A DNA stretch of 64,000 bases, taken from Martelella radicis (GTDB taxonomy: Bacteria > Pseudomonadota > Alphaproteobacteria > Rhizobiales > Rhizobiaceae). How positions within the stretch are numbered: position 1 is the stretch's first letter; every line of letters begins with the position of its first letter. Below the pieces are notes generated by a model. It was given only the letters and a program-made list of their open reading frames with translations. It was not told the origin of the DNA and did not search any database. Positions 1 to 10,745 of this stretch are shown in pieces. A program made the translations under genes and the position numbers. The stretch lies in NCBI RefSeq assembly GCF_014196625.1, contig NZ_JACIDZ010000001.1, positions 372,001-436,000 of the forward strand, in the 5' to 3' direction.

Positions 1-1
1 C

Positions 2-634
<633 letters not shown>

Positions 635-670
635 TTGCCCGAAGGCAACAGTCAATTGTCATGACTTGTG

Positions 671-702
671 ATGCCCGCGGCCCCGTGCCGCGGGCATTTT
701 TC
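671..702 (+). terminator. Intrinsic terminator after eno
   Basis: A perfect 11-bp inverted repeat (671-681 with 687-697, stem ATGCCCGCGGC) with a five-base loop is followed by a T run. It lies 37 bases after the enolase stop and fits a Rho-independent terminator. Confidence 0.9.
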
Positions 703-959
703 GTGCTTTTCGCCTTCGGATTTGTGCGCATTGCACGATTGGCCCTGAGCCGGGACCGCGAAACCGTCAATCTTATGCGGCCGCATTCACCCGGCTCAAA
801 ACTGGTGTCACGGTCGAGACCGAGCAGAGCTTGTTGACCTTTCCGTGAGGGCGCCCGCGTTTCCAAACCATTTGCGGAAACTGTCGGGCGCTTTATTCTT
901 GGTTAAGGTTAGGGCGCTAGATTCCGGGTCACAGTATTGCGTAATTTCCGGACAGCCTC
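703..959. other. Intergenic stretch between eno terminator and ftsB-like gene
   Basis: The gap from the eno stop to the next gene is about 325 bases. Apart from the terminator I see no convincing gene, RNA or repeat. The last 60 bases before the start presumably hold the promoter of the FtsB-like gene, but no clear -35/-10 pair was recognised. Confidence 0.5.
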
Positions 960-1280
960 ATGTGGACCCGCCATCACAAACCACGGTTTTACGGCCGCCT
1001 CGTCGTTCCCGCGATCACGGCCTGTTTCATGAGCTATTTCGTCTATCATTCCATCCACGGCGATTACGGCCTGATTGCCGCCGAACGCTTCGAGACTCAC
1101 AAGGAGCTGAACGAGCGCAAGCTTGAGAAGCTTGTGAGCGAGCGGCAGGCGATGGAGGAGCGCGTTCGGATGCTTTCCGACGGCTCTTTGATGAAGGATG
1201 CGCTTGACGAGCAGGCGCGCTACGCGCTCAATCTGCTGAGGCCGGACGAAATCGTGATTTTCGACCGAAATCTGCAATAA
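960..1280 (+). CDS. FtsB/DivIC-like septum formation initiator protein
   Basis: Small bitopic divisome protein of 106 residues. A short basic N-terminus (MWTRHHKPRF) precedes one membrane segment at about residues 12-30. A heptad-like coiled coil rich in Glu, Arg and Leu follows (about 40-80), then a short C-terminal domain ending in LLRPDEIVIFDRNLQ. This is the layout of FtsB/DivIC proteins, which bridge FtsQ and FtsL at the septum. Position just upstream of pdhA is common in rhizobia. Regulation is not evident. The family assignment rests on architecture and C-terminal wording rather than a catalytic motif. Confidence 0.88.
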   Translation: MWTRHHKPRFYGRLVVPAITACFMSYFVYHSIHGDYGLIAAERFETHKELNERKLEKLVSERQAMEERVRMLSDGSLMKDALDEQARYALNLLRPDEIVIFDRNLQ

Positions 1281-1357
1281 ACTGAATTCCTATTAATTTG
1301 ATAAAATTTGTTATATTTCAGTATATTAGTTATTGAATTTTCTCGGTAAATCTAGCA

Positions 1358-1386
1358 TTGCCGTGCCGCACAAAACTGACTATTGT
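1358..1386 (+). promoter_or_regulatory. Candidate housekeeping promoter for the pdh operon
   Basis: TTGCCG at 1358-1363 and TATTGT at 1381-1386 are separated by 17 bases and lie about 40 bases before the pdhA start. They sit at the edge of an AT-rich block (about 1281-1350) that stands out from the GC-rich surroundings. This is pattern matching only; the start of transcription is unknown. Confidence 0.4.
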
Positions 1387-1425
1387 GGCGCCAACTCCAC
1401 GTCTTTCCTTCCATAGGAGGTCTTG

Positions 1426-2448
1426 ATGGCGTCGCAAGCGTCTGCTTCACGGAAATCCCCCAAAAAAGAAGATAACAACCGGATCGTCGAATTCGATCGC
1501 GATCAGGAAATGCATGCGCTCCGCGAGATGCTCATGATTCGCCGCTTCGAGGAAAAGGCCGGCCAGCTTTATGGCATGGGCTTCATCGGCGGTTTCTGTC
1601 ACCTTTACATCGGTCAGGAAGCTGTCGTCGTCGGCATGCAGATGGCGCTGAAGGATGGTGATCAGATCATCACAAGCTATCGCGATCACGGTCATATGCT
1701 CGCCACCGGCATGGAAGCTCGTGGTGTCATGGCCGAGCTCACCGGTCGCCAGTCCGGCTATTCCAAGGGCAAGGGCGGCTCGATGCACATGTTCTCCAAG
1801 GAGAAGGCGTTCTACGGCGGTCACGGTATCGTCGGCGCGCAGGTGCCGCTCGGCGCCGGCCTCGCCTTTGCCAACAAGTATCGCGAGGATGGCAAGGTTT
1901 CGGTCGTCTATTATGGCGACGGTGCTGCCAACCAAGGCCAGGTTTACGAGACTTACAACATGGCTCAGTTATGGAAGCTGCCGGTCGTCTTCGTCGTTGA
2001 AAACAACCGTTATGCTATGGGCACATCTGTTGCCCGCTCCTCGGCAGAGACCGATTTCTCCAAACGCGGCAGTTCCTTCGGCATTCCCGGCGTTCAGGTC
2101 GATGGCATGGATGTTCGTGCGGTGAAGGCTGCGGCGGAAGATGCCGAAGCGCATGCGCGCTCGGGCAAGGGGCCGATCATTCTGGAAATGCAGACCTACC
2201 GCTATCGTGGCCACTCCATGTCTGACCCTGCCAAATACCGCAGCAAGGATGAAGTGCAGAAGATGCGTTCCGAACATGACCCGATCGAGCAGGTCCGCAA
2301 GCGGATTCTGGACAAGAAATGGGCCAGCGAAGATGAACTGAAGGCCATCGACAAGGATGTGCGTTCGATCATCTCCGATGCCGCCGATTTCGCCCAGACC
2401 GATCCGGAGCCGGATGTTTCCGAGCTCTACACCGACATCCTGCGTTAA
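1426..2448 (+). CDS. pdhA: Pyruvate dehydrogenase E1 component, alpha subunit
   Basis: Thiamine-diphosphate-dependent decarboxylase subunit that, with PdhB, converts pyruvate to the hydroxyethyl intermediate and passes the acetyl group to lipoyl-E2. The 340-residue protein carries the ThDP/Mg motif beginning GDGAANQG (about 164) and ending in NN (about 193-194), and the YRYRGHSMSDPAKYRS loop of the E1-alpha family. I chose ATG 1426 because AGGAGG at 1415-1420 gives ideal spacing; an in-frame TTG three bases upstream is less likely. It is the first gene of pdhA-pdhB-pdhC, with 17 bases to pdhB. Confidence 0.97.
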   Translation: MASQASASRKSPKKEDNNRIVEFDRDQEMHALREMLMIRRFEEKAGQLYGMGFIGGFCHLYIGQEAVVVGMQMALKDGDQIITSYRDHGHMLATGMEARGVMAELTGRQSGYSKGKGGSMHMFSKEKAFYGGHGIVGAQVPLGAGLAFANKYREDGKVSVVYYGDGAANQGQVYETYNMAQLWKLPVVFVVENNRYAMGTSVARSSAETDFSKRGSSFGIPGVQVDGMDVRAVKAAAEDAEAHARSGKGPIILEMQTYRYRGHSMSDPAKYRSKDEVQKMRSEHDPIEQVRKRILDKKWASEDELKAIDKDVRSIISDAADFAQTDPEPDVSELYTDILR

Positions 2449-2465
2449 GACGGGGAGGGATATAA

Positions 2466-3854
<1,389 letters not shown>

Positions 3855-3866
3855 GGGAGACGTTCG

Positions 3867-5255
3867 ATGCCGATCAAGATTACGATGCCGGCGCTTTCCC
3901 CGACCATGGAGGAGGGCAACCTCTCCAAATGGCTGGTGAAGGAAGGCGACAGCGTTTCGGCCGGTGATGTGATCGCCGAGATCGAAACCGACAAGGCAAC
4001 GATGGAAGTCGAAGCCGTCGATGAGGGCACGGTCGCCAAGATCGTGGTCGCTGAAGGGACCCAGGGCGTTCAGGTCAATGCGCTGATCGCGATCCTTGCC
4101 GAGGATGGCGAGGATGCCGCTGAAGCCGCCAAGGCGGCAGATGGCGGCGGCGATGCCGCGCCGGCCGCCAAGGAAGAGCCCAAGCAGGAAGCCAAGGCCG
4201 AGGCGCCGAAGGAAGAGAAGACCGAGGATGCCGTCGCCAAGGGCGGAATCCCGTCGTCCGACACCCCGGTTCCCGAACCCAAGGCCCCGGCAGCGCCGAA
4301 GGCTGACGGCGAACGCATCTTTGCCTCGCCGCTCGCCCGTCGTCTGGCCAAGGATGAGGGGCTTGATCTTGCAGCCCTTTCCGGCTCCGGCCCGCACGGC
4401 CGCATCGTCAAGCGCGATATCGAAAAGGCCGTCAGCGAGGGCGTCGGCAAGGCCGCGCCGAAGGAAGAGGCCGCGCCTGCAGGAGAGAAGCCTGCCGCCG
4501 CGCCGATCCCGCAGGCTCAGTCGGAAGACGCCATTCTCAAGCTGTTCGAGGAAGGCTCCTACGAGCTCGTGCCGCATGACGGCATGCGCAAGACCATTGC
4601 CAAGCGCCTGCAGGAAAGCAAGCAGACCATCCCGCATTTCTATGTGACGGTGGATTGCGAACTCGACGCGCTTCTGGCGCTCAGGAGCCAGCTCAACAAG
4701 GCCGCACCCGTCAAGGACGAGAAGCCGGTCTACAAGCTCTCGGTCAATGACATGGTAATCAAGGCCATGGCGCTTTCGCTGAGGGATGTACCGGAAGCCA
4801 ACATCTCCTGGACGGAGAACAACATGGTCGTGCACAAGCATGTTGATGTCGGCGTTGCCGTTTCCATACCGGGCGGGCTGATCACGCCGATCATCCGCAA
4901 GGCGGAGGAAAAGCCGCTTTCCGTCATCTCCAACGAGATGAAGGACATGGGCAAGCGCGCCAAGGAGAAGAAGCTGAAGCCCGCCGAATATCAGGGCGGC
5001 ACCACAGCGGTCTCCAACATGGGTATGATGGGCGTCAAGGACTTCGCCGCCGTCGTCAATCCGCCGCACGCGTCGATCCTCGCGGTCGGCGCCGGCGAGA
5101 AGCGCGCCGTGGTCAAGAACGACGAGATCACCATCGCCACCGTCATGTCGGTTACGCTGTCGACCGACCATCGCTGCGTCGACGGCGCTCTGGCGGCCCG
5201 GGTTCTGGCGTCGTTCAAGGGCTATATCGAAAACCCGATGTCGATGCTGGTTTGA
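3867..5255 (+). CDS. pdhC: Dihydrolipoamide acetyltransferase, E2 of pyruvate dehydrogenase
   Basis: Core of the PDH complex; transfers acetyl from lipoyl groups to CoA. One lipoyl domain (1-80, K43 in [10 protein letters not shown]) is followed by an Ala/Pro/Glu/Lys linker, a peripheral subunit-binding domain at about 150-190 ([31 protein letters not shown]), a second linker and the catalytic acyltransferase domain. The active-site signature DHRCVDG is present with His435 and Asp439. Length 462 matches single-lipoyl rhizobial E2. It starts 12 bases after pdhB with AAGGGAGA upstream and is surely co-transcribed. Its lipoyl domain is very close to that of PdhB. Confidence 0.98.
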   Translation: MPIKITMPALSPTMEEGNLSKWLVKEGDSVSAGDVIAEIETDKATMEVEAVDEGTVAKIVVAEGTQGVQVNALIAILAEDGEDAAEAAKAADGGGDAAPAAKEEPKQEAKAEAPKEEKTEDAVAKGGIPSSDTPVPEPKAPAAPKADGERIFASPLARRLAKDEGLDLAALSGSGPHGRIVKRDIEKAVSEGVGKAAPKEEAAPAGEKPAAAPIPQAQSEDAILKLFEEGSYELVPHDGMRKTIAKRLQESKQTIPHFYVTVDCELDALLALRSQLNKAAPVKDEKPVYKLSVNDMVIKAMALSLRDVPEANISWTENNMVVHKHVDVGVAVSIPGGLITPIIRKAEEKPLSVISNEMKDMGKRAKEKKLKPAEYQGGTTAVSNMGMMGVKDFAAVVNPPHASILAVGAGEKRAVVKNDEITIATVMSVTLSTDHRCVDGALAARVLASFKGYIENPMSMLV

Positions 5256-5282
5256 TCCGGTCTCATGCAGGGATGATGCGCA

Positions 5283-5921
5283 ATGAAAACGGTTCTTTGC
5301 TACGGTGATTCCCTGACCTTCGGTCATGATCCGGCCGGAAACGGCCGGCATGCCCATGAGGACCGCTGGCCGATGGTTCTGCAGAAAGCTTTGGGGGAGG
5401 GCGTTCATGTCCTCTCCGAGGCCCTTGGCGGCCGCACCACGGCCTATGACGATCATACGGCGGCGGCCGACCGCAACGGCGCGCGCATTCTTCCGACGCT
5501 GCTTGCCAGTCACACGCCGCTCGATCTCGTCATTCTCATGCTCGGCACCAATGACCTGAAGCCCTGGACCGGCGGCGGCGCATTTTCCACCCGCAACGGG
5601 CTGAAGCGGCTGATCGAGATCATCCGTTCGCATCCCTATGCGTTTGGAGACGATGCGCCGGACATTCTGGTGGTTTCGCCGCCGCATGCGGTGCCCACGG
5701 CCAATGATACCGGCATGGGTTTCCTGAAAGGCGTTGTGGAGCAGTCGCAGATGCTTTCGACCTATTACAGCGAAATTGCCGATGAACTTGGATGCGGCTT
5801 CTACGATGCGGCCTCTGTTGCCAAGGCCAGCCCGATTGACGGCGTTCATCTGGACGCGGAAAACACGCGCGCGATCGGCCGTGGTCTGGAACCCATGGCG
5901 CGAATGATGCTCGGTTTGTGA
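5283..5921 (+). CDS. SGNH/GDSL-type hydrolase (lipase or arylesterase-like)
   Basis: A 212-residue SGNH-fold esterase. Block I is CYGDSLTFGHD with nucleophile Ser10, block III is LGTNDLKPW with Asn90, and block V is DGVH with Asp186 and His189, so the catalytic set looks intact. Block II glycine is probably in EALGGRTT. No signal peptide, so cytosolic. Substrate cannot be told; relatives include arylesterases and acyl-CoA thioesterases. It begins 27 bases after pdhC on the same strand and is probably in the pdh transcript, which raises an unproved link to acyl-thioester or acyl-ester clearance. Confidence 0.9.
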   Translation: MKTVLCYGDSLTFGHDPAGNGRHAHEDRWPMVLQKALGEGVHVLSEALGGRTTAYDDHTAAADRNGARILPTLLASHTPLDLVILMLGTNDLKPWTGGGAFSTRNGLKRLIEIIRSHPYAFGDDAPDILVVSPPHAVPTANDTGMGFLKGVVEQSQMLSTYYSEIADELGCGFYDAASVAKASPIDGVHLDAENTRAIGRGLEPMARMMLGL

Positions 5922-6010
5922 TCTGAAACGTATTTGACAGAAATCAAGGAGCGCGGCCCGGTAAAGATTAGCGTTGGGTAATAGTCTTCAATCATAGGAG
6001 GAAAGACCCA

Positions 6011-6247
6011 ATGTCGAACACACCGCACGAACTGGCCGAAGAATTCCCGGATTTCGTCGACAAGATGCATGTCTTGAAGGTTGAGGACGGGCGTTTTGCC
6101 AAGCTCTTCGACGAGTATCACGAGGTAAACCGCGCGGTTCATCGCGCGGAAACGAAGATCGAGCCGACTGACGATGCGCATATGGAAGACATGCGCAAGC
6201 GGCGGATGGTTCTGAAAGATGAAATCTACGGGATGCTGGCCGGATAG
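6011..6247 (+). CDS. Small YdcH-family (DUF465) protein
   Basis: A 78-residue charged protein, MSNTPHELAEEFPDF at the start and then a helical hairpin (LKVEDGRFAKLFDEYHEV, AVHRAETKIEP, MRKRRMVLKDEIYGML). This pattern matches the DUF465/YdcH family of short helical proteins of unknown function. AGGAGGAAAG lies 8-15 bases upstream. It sits between the SGNH hydrolase and lpdA, same strand. The 89-base gap before it may contain its own promoter, but I could not define one. Confidence 0.88.
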   Translation: MSNTPHELAEEFPDFVDKMHVLKVEDGRFAKLFDEYHEVNRAVHRAETKIEPTDDAHMEDMRKRRMVLKDEIYGMLAG

Positions 6248-6323
6248 ATAAGACGCGGCATCCCTTAAAGTTGGGCCGGGCAGGCTATTGCCGCCCGGTT
6301 CCTTTGCAAAGGAGATGAGCCCC

Positions 6324-7769
6324 GTGTCCCAGAACTATGATGTCATCGTCATCGGCGCCGGTCCTGGCGGCTATATCGCTGCAATCCGCGCCGCCCAGCT
6401 CGGCTTGAAGACAGCCGTCGTCGAACGCGAACACATGGCCGGTATCTGCTCCAACTGGGGTTGCATCCCCACCAAGGCGCTGCTGCGCTCCGCCGAGATT
6501 CTCGATTTCACCGCGCATGCCAAGGAATACGGCCTTTCCGTCGATGGTTCGGTCAAGGCGGACCTCGAAGCCATCGTCAAGCGCTCGCGCGGCATTGCCG
6601 AGCGGATGAATGCCGGCGTCGGCTTCCTGATGAAGAAGAACAAGGTCGACATCATCTGGGGCGAGGCGACGCTGTCGAAGCCCGGTGAGGTTACGGTTTC
6701 GGAGGTCAAGAAGAAGATCGTCGAGCCGCAGGCGCCGAAGCCGAAGAATGCGCTTGGCGCCGGCACTTATTCGGCCAAGCACATCATCGTTGCTACCGGT
6801 GCGCGTCCGCGCGCGCTTCCGGGCATCGAGCCCGACGGCAAGCTGATCTGGACCTACTTCGACGCGCTGAAGCCGGCGAAGCTGCCGAAGTCGCTGCTGG
6901 TCATGGGCTCGGGCGCGATCGGCATCGAATTCGCCTCCTTCTACCGTTCGCTCGGCGTCGAGGTGACGGTTGTCGAGGTGATGAAGCAGGTCATGCCGGT
7001 GGAAGACGCGGAGATCGCAAAATTCGCCCAGAAGCGTCTGGAAAAGCGCGGCATCAAGATCATGCTGGAAGCCAAGGTTTCCAAGGTCGAGAAGGGCAGC
7101 GACAACGTCACCGCCCATGTGGAGACCAAGGACGGCAAGGTCGAGAAAATCACGGCTGACCGGATGATCTCGGCTGTCGGCGTTCAGGGCAATATCGAAA
7201 ATATCGGTCTTGAAAAGCTCGGCATCAAGACCGATCGCGGCTGCATTGTCATCGACGACTACTGCAAGACCAATGTCGAGGGCATCTACGCCATCGGCGA
7301 CGTCGCCGGTCCGCCGATGCTGGCGCACAAGGCCGAGCATGAGGCCGTCATCTGCGTCGAAAAGCTGGCGGGCGAGAAGAATGTTCATCCGCTCGACAAG
7401 CGCAAGGTCCCCGGATGCACCTATTGCAATCCGCAGGTTGCCTCCGTCGGGCTGACGGAAGCCAAGGCCAAGGAAGCTGGCTATGACGTCCGCGTCGGCC
7501 GCTACAGCTTCGTCGCCAACGGCAAGGCGGTTGCGCTCGGCGAGGACCAGGGCATGGTCAAGACGGTGTTCGACAAGAAGACCGGCGAGCTTCTCGGCGC
7601 CCATATGGTCGGCGCGGAAGTGACCGAACTGATCGAAGGCTTTGTCGTCGCGATGAACCTCGAGACCACCGAGGAAGAACTGATGCACACGATCTTCCCG
7701 CATCCGACGCTGTCGGAAATGATGAAGGAAAGCGTTCTGGACGCTTATGGGCGTGCACTGAACGCGTGA
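6324..7769 (+). CDS. lpdA: Dihydrolipoyl dehydrogenase, E3 of pyruvate dehydrogenase
   Basis: FAD flavoenzyme that reoxidises the dihydrolipoyl groups of PdhB/PdhC with NAD+. Residues 8-20 give the FAD Rossmann motif IVIGAGPGGY. The redox disulfide is Cys42/Cys47 in GICSNWGCIPTKALL, a variant of the textbook GGTCLNVGC. The NAD motif is VMGSGAIGIEFASF, and the C-terminal His-Glu pair lies in IFPHPTLSEMMKE. I prefer GTG 6324, because GGAG at 6311-6314 is well spaced to it but abuts the in-frame ATG at 6315; a TTG at 6288 is also open. Length is 481 residues from this start. Confidence 0.95.
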   Translation: MSQNYDVIVIGAGPGGYIAAIRAAQLGLKTAVVEREHMAGICSNWGCIPTKALLRSAEILDFTAHAKEYGLSVDGSVKADLEAIVKRSRGIAERMNAGVGFLMKKNKVDIIWGEATLSKPGEVTVSEVKKKIVEPQAPKPKNALGAGTYSAKHIIVATGARPRALPGIEPDGKLIWTYFDALKPAKLPKSLLVMGSGAIGIEFASFYRSLGVEVTVVEVMKQVMPVEDAEIAKFAQKRLEKRGIKIMLEAKVSKVEKGSDNVTAHVETKDGKVEKITADRMISAVGVQGNIENIGLEKLGIKTDRGCIVIDDYCKTNVEGIYAIGDVAGPPMLAHKAEHEAVICVEKLAGEKNVHPLDKRKVPGCTYCNPQVASVGLTEAKAKEAGYDVRVGRYSFVANGKAVALGEDQGMVKTVFDKKTGELLGAHMVGAEVTELIEGFVVAMNLETTEEELMHTIFPHPTLSEMMKESVLDAYGRALNA

Positions 7770-7840
7770 TTCCTCTATGCTTCCGAGGCGGGCCAGAAGG
7801 AGGCCTGCCTCAACACTGAAGAGAGAAGGGAGCGCATCAC

Positions 7841-8092
7841 ATGGAAGAACAGGGTGTAGGCTGGATAGCCGCCATCGTCATCGGCGGCATCGCAGGCTGG
7901 CTCGCCGAAAAGTTCATGAAGTCCGACATGGGCGTCATCATGAACATTATCCTCGGCATTGTCGGGGCCATTGTCGCGAACGCCATTCTTGGCCTGTTCG
8001 GCATTGCCCTCGGCGGCTGGCTCGGCTACCTCATCGCCGGCTTCATCGGCGCGGTGATCCTGATCTGGGTCGGGCGTCTGATAAAGCGCTGA
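7841..8092 (+). CDS. GlsB/YeaQ/YmgE-type small membrane protein
   Basis: An 83-residue, Gly- and Ile-rich protein with three predicted membrane segments: GWIAAIVIGGIAGWLAE, IIMNIILGIVGAIVANAILGL (in parts) and GWLGYLIAGFIGAVILIWVG. It ends in a short basic tail. This is the transglycosylase-associated/GlsB stress-response family; the biochemical role is unknown. AAGGGAG lies just upstream of the ATG. It is inserted between lpdA and lipA, on the same strand, 71 bases after lpdA. Confidence 0.88.
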   Translation: MEEQGVGWIAAIVIGGIAGWLAEKFMKSDMGVIMNIILGIVGAIVANAILGLFGIALGGWLGYLIAGFIGAVILIWVGRLIKR

Positions 8093-8151
8093 CAAGAGAT
8101 TGCAGAAAAGCCGTCCGGGCCTTCGGGCTCGGCGGCACGCAAGGATGAAAG

Positions 8152-9126
8152 ATGGTTACGCTTCTTGATACGACAGGCAATGCTCCCAAGCGGGTGCGCC
8201 ATCCGGAAAAGGCCCACAAACCCGATACGGAGGTGATGCGCAAGCCGGACTGGATCCGGGTGAAGGCGCCGACCTCGAAGGGCTATCAGGAAACCCGCGG
8301 CATCGTGAAGGAGAACAAGCTCGTCACGGTCTGCGAGGAAGCGGGCTGTCCCAATGTCGGGGAATGCTGGGACAAGAAGCATGCCTCCTTCATGATCATG
8401 GGCGAAATTTGCACCCGCGCCTGCGCCTTCTGCAACGTCTCCACCGGACGCCCCGGCGCGCTCGATCCGGACGAGCCGGAAAACATCGGCAAGGCTGTCA
8501 GCCAGATGGGCCTTCAGCATGTCGTGATTACCTCGGTCGACCGCGATGACCTTGCGGACGGCGGCGCGGAGCACTTCGAGAAGGTGATCCTCGCCATCCG
8601 CGCGGCCTCTCCATCGACTACGATCGAGGTCCTGACGCCGGATTTCCTGCGCAAGCCCGGCGCGCTGGAGCGCGTTGTTGCTGCCCGTCCAGACGTGTTC
8701 AACCACAATCTGGAAACCGTGCCCTCGAACTACCTCACCGTTCGTCCCGGCGCGCGTTATTTCCACTCCATCCGCCTTCTTCAGCGGGTGAAGGAGCTCG
8801 ATCCGAATATGTTCACCAAGTCCGGTATCATGGTCGGCCTCGGCGAAGAGCGGAACGAAATCCTGCAGTTGATGGATGATCTGAGGACGGCGGATGTCGA
8901 CTTCCTCACCATCGGACAATATCTGCAGCCGACCCGCAAGCACCATCGCGTGGTCAGTTTCGTGACGCCGGAAGAGTTCAAGTCCTATGAGACGGTCGCC
9001 TATACCAAGGGTTTCCTGATGGTTTCAGCAAGCCCGTTGACGCGCTCGTCCCACCACGCCGGCGATGACTTCGCGCGGTTGCGTGAAAACCGCGCGAAAA
9101 AGCTGGCCCAGATGGCGGCGGAATAG
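8152..9126 (+). CDS. lipA: Lipoyl synthase
   Basis: Radical-SAM enzyme that inserts two sulfurs into octanoyl groups on lipoyl domains, making the cofactor used by PdhB and PdhC upstream. The auxiliary cluster cysteines are C61, C66 and C72 ([13 protein letters not shown]) and the radical-SAM cysteines are C87, C91 and C94 (CTRACAFC). The C-terminal serine ligand motif [11 protein letters not shown] is present. Length 324 is normal. AAGGATG precedes the ATG. Linkage of lipA to PDH genes on one strand makes functional sense. Confidence 0.98.
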   Translation: MVTLLDTTGNAPKRVRHPEKAHKPDTEVMRKPDWIRVKAPTSKGYQETRGIVKENKLVTVCEEAGCPNVGECWDKKHASFMIMGEICTRACAFCNVSTGRPGALDPDEPENIGKAVSQMGLQHVVITSVDRDDLADGGAEHFEKVILAIRAASPSTTIEVLTPDFLRKPGALERVVAARPDVFNHNLETVPSNYLTVRPGARYFHSIRLLQRVKELDPNMFTKSGIMVGLGEERNEILQLMDDLRTADVDFLTIGQYLQPTRKHHRVVSFVTPEEFKSYETVAYTKGFLMVSASPLTRSSHHAGDDFARLRENRAKKLAQMAAE

Positions 9127-9239
9127 GACGGACAGGCTGCAATCTTTGATTGCGGTCTTGCCTTAACCCTAACATGATCAAAGACTTGCCTGAGTTGCAG
9201 GCGAGTTGTATACCCCTTGTCCTGGGGTTGGGGGAGTTC

Positions 9240-9803
9240 ATGAGACAGGTCGCCGTTAGGGAAGCCGCCGTGCTGTTGCACACCGCGCGGCGCATTATGG
9301 TGATCGGCTGCTCGGGCAGCGGAAAGTCAACGCTTTCGCGACGGCTCTGTGCCCGTTTCGACCTGCCCTACGTCTCCATGGATCGCGACATCTTCTGGTT
9401 GCCCGGCTGGGTCATGCGGGAGCGATCCGATATCATCGCCAAGGTTGAAAAGTTTGCCGCGGGCAGCGACTGGGTGTTCGACGGCAACAACACGGAGACG
9501 ATGCCGGCCCGCCTTCTGCGCGCCGATCTGGTTCTGTGGCTGGCGCCGCCGCGCCGCGTCAGCCTTTGGGGAGCGATGAAGCGCATCGCCGGCTCCTATG
9601 GCGAGGTTCGCGCCGACATGGCGCCTGGATGTCCCGAGCGGATTGACTTCGCTTTCCTCCGCTATATCTGGAATTTCAATCAGGTGACCGCGCCGCGACT
9701 GCTGCAGATGATAGAATTGAAAGGCGGACGCGTGCCGGTCTGCATGTTGAAATCGCACCGTGAGATGAATGAATTGCTTGCGCTTTCGGGCGGGGGCCAT
9801 TAG
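9240..9803 (+). CDS. Small P-loop nucleotide kinase-like protein (FlaR/adenylate-kinase-like)
   Basis: A 187-residue protein with a clear Walker A, GCSGSGKS at residues 23-30, then STLSRRL and YVSMDRDIFWLPGW. An acidic-aromatic stretch (VFDGNNTETMPARL) and LVLWLAPPRR follow. This matches AAA-type small kinases often annotated as DNA topology modulation protein FlaR or adenylate kinase-like; the real substrate is unknown. ATG 9240 is chosen because GGGGGAG ends five bases upstream; the frame is open further up. It lies between lipA and ratA. Confidence 0.82.
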   Translation: MRQVAVREAAVLLHTARRIMVIGCSGSGKSTLSRRLCARFDLPYVSMDRDIFWLPGWVMRERSDIIAKVEKFAAGSDWVFDGNNTETMPARLLRADLVLWLAPPRRVSLWGAMKRIAGSYGEVRADMAPGCPERIDFAFLRYIWNFNQVTAPRLLQMIELKGGRVPVCMLKSHREMNELLALSGGGH

Positions 9804-9813
9804 CTGAAAAACC

Positions 9814-10260
9814 ATGCCCGAGTTTAAGACAACACGACACGTCAACCATTCCGCCGACCGGATGTTCGACCTCGTTGCCGATGTCGAGCGCTACCCTGAA
9901 TTCCTGCCGCTTTGCGAAGCCCTTTCTGTGCGCTCGTCGCGCGAGAAGGACGGCAAGACCCTGCTGATCGCCGATATGACGGTCGGCTACAAGGGAATCC
10001 GCGAGAGCTTCACCACCCAGGTGTTGCTGAACGGCGATGAACGCCGGATCGACGTCAGCTATGTCGATGGTCCGTTCCGTTTTCTCGACAATTGCTGGCA
10101 TTTCGAGCCGGAAGGCGAGGACGCCTGCGCCGTGCAGTTCTACATCAACTACGAGTTCAAGAACCGTATCCTCGGCGCGATGATGGGGTCGATGTTCGAC
10201 CGGGCCTTCCGCAAGTTCTCCGAGGCCTTCGAAGCGCGAGCCGACAAGATCTACGACTGA
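9814..10260 (+). CDS. RatA/Coq10-type START-domain protein
   Basis: A 148-residue SRPBCC protein. It opens with FKTTRHVNHSADRMFDLVADVERYPEFLPLC, given here in outline, the hallmark of the RatA/Coq10 family. Members bind hydrophobic ligands such as ubiquinone; E. coli RatA was also reported to interfere with 70S assembly, so the name toxin is questionable here. It begins 10 bases after the P-loop gene. Its stop overlaps by 10 bases the 3' end of the convergent CinA-like gene. No antitoxin-like RatB partner was seen next to it. Confidence 0.88.
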   Translation: MPEFKTTRHVNHSADRMFDLVADVERYPEFLPLCEALSVRSSREKDGKTLLIADMTVGYKGIRESFTTQVLLNGDERRIDVSYVDGPFRFLDNCWHFEPEGEDACAVQFYINYEFKNRILGAMMGSMFDRAFRKFSEAFEARADKIYD

Positions 10261-10745
10261 ATGAGGCCTTCCAGCATGCCAAGCGCGGTCTGTACCGTGG
10301 CCATGCGAATGCCATCGCGGCCGATATCGCCGTACCGGCTTTCGATGTGATGCAGACGGCCGTGGCGATCACGGGCGGCAAGATGAACGAGACCGACGGG
10401 TTTCTCGGGCGATCCGCCCGAAGGGCCGGCAATTCCGGTCACGGCAATGGCGAGATCGGCGCCGGAGCGCCACAGCGCGCCGGCCGACATCTGCAATGCG
10501 GTCTCGCGCGAGACGGCGCCGAACGTGGCCAGCGTATCGGCACTGACGCCGAGCATGTCAATCTTTGCCTGGTTCGAATAGGTGACGTAGCCGCGATCGA
10601 CTACGGCAGAGGAACCGGCGATATCGGTGAGCGCGCCGACAATCAGGCCTCCGGTGCAGCTTTCCGCCGTGGCGATGGTCTTGCCGGCCTTTGTGCAATG
10701 CGCGACCAGAAGCCGCGCCCGTTCTTCGATATCCGCGTTGATCAT
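10251..10745 (-). CDS. CinA C-terminal domain protein (NMN deamidase-like)
   Basis: A 164-residue protein consisting only of the CinA C-terminal domain: [19 protein letters not shown] near the N-terminus, then [30 protein letters not shown] and [21 protein letters not shown]. Family members such as E. coli PncC deamidate nicotinamide mononucleotide in pyridine-nucleotide recycling. The N-terminal MoCF-like domain of full CinA is absent. The start codon overlaps the ispDF stop as ATGA, implying translational coupling. The frame stays open far upstream inside ispDF, but that is shadow sequence. Confidence 0.93.
   Translation of the reverse strand: MINADIEERARLLVAHCTKAGKTIATAESCTGGLIVGALTDIAGSSAVVDRGYVTYSNQAKIDMLGVSADTLATFGAVSRETALQMSAGALWRSGADLAIAVTGIAGPSGGSPEKPVGLVHLAARDRHGRLHHIESRYGDIGRDGIRMATVQTALGMLEGLIQS

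Noticed and set aside
5935-5970. TTGACA before the YdcH-like gene as a promoter
   Set aside because: No -10 element at acceptable spacing.
9814-10260. RatA as the toxin of a toxin-antitoxin pair
   Set aside because: No antitoxin partner is adjacent; the protein equally fits a Coq10-like lipid or quinone-binding role.
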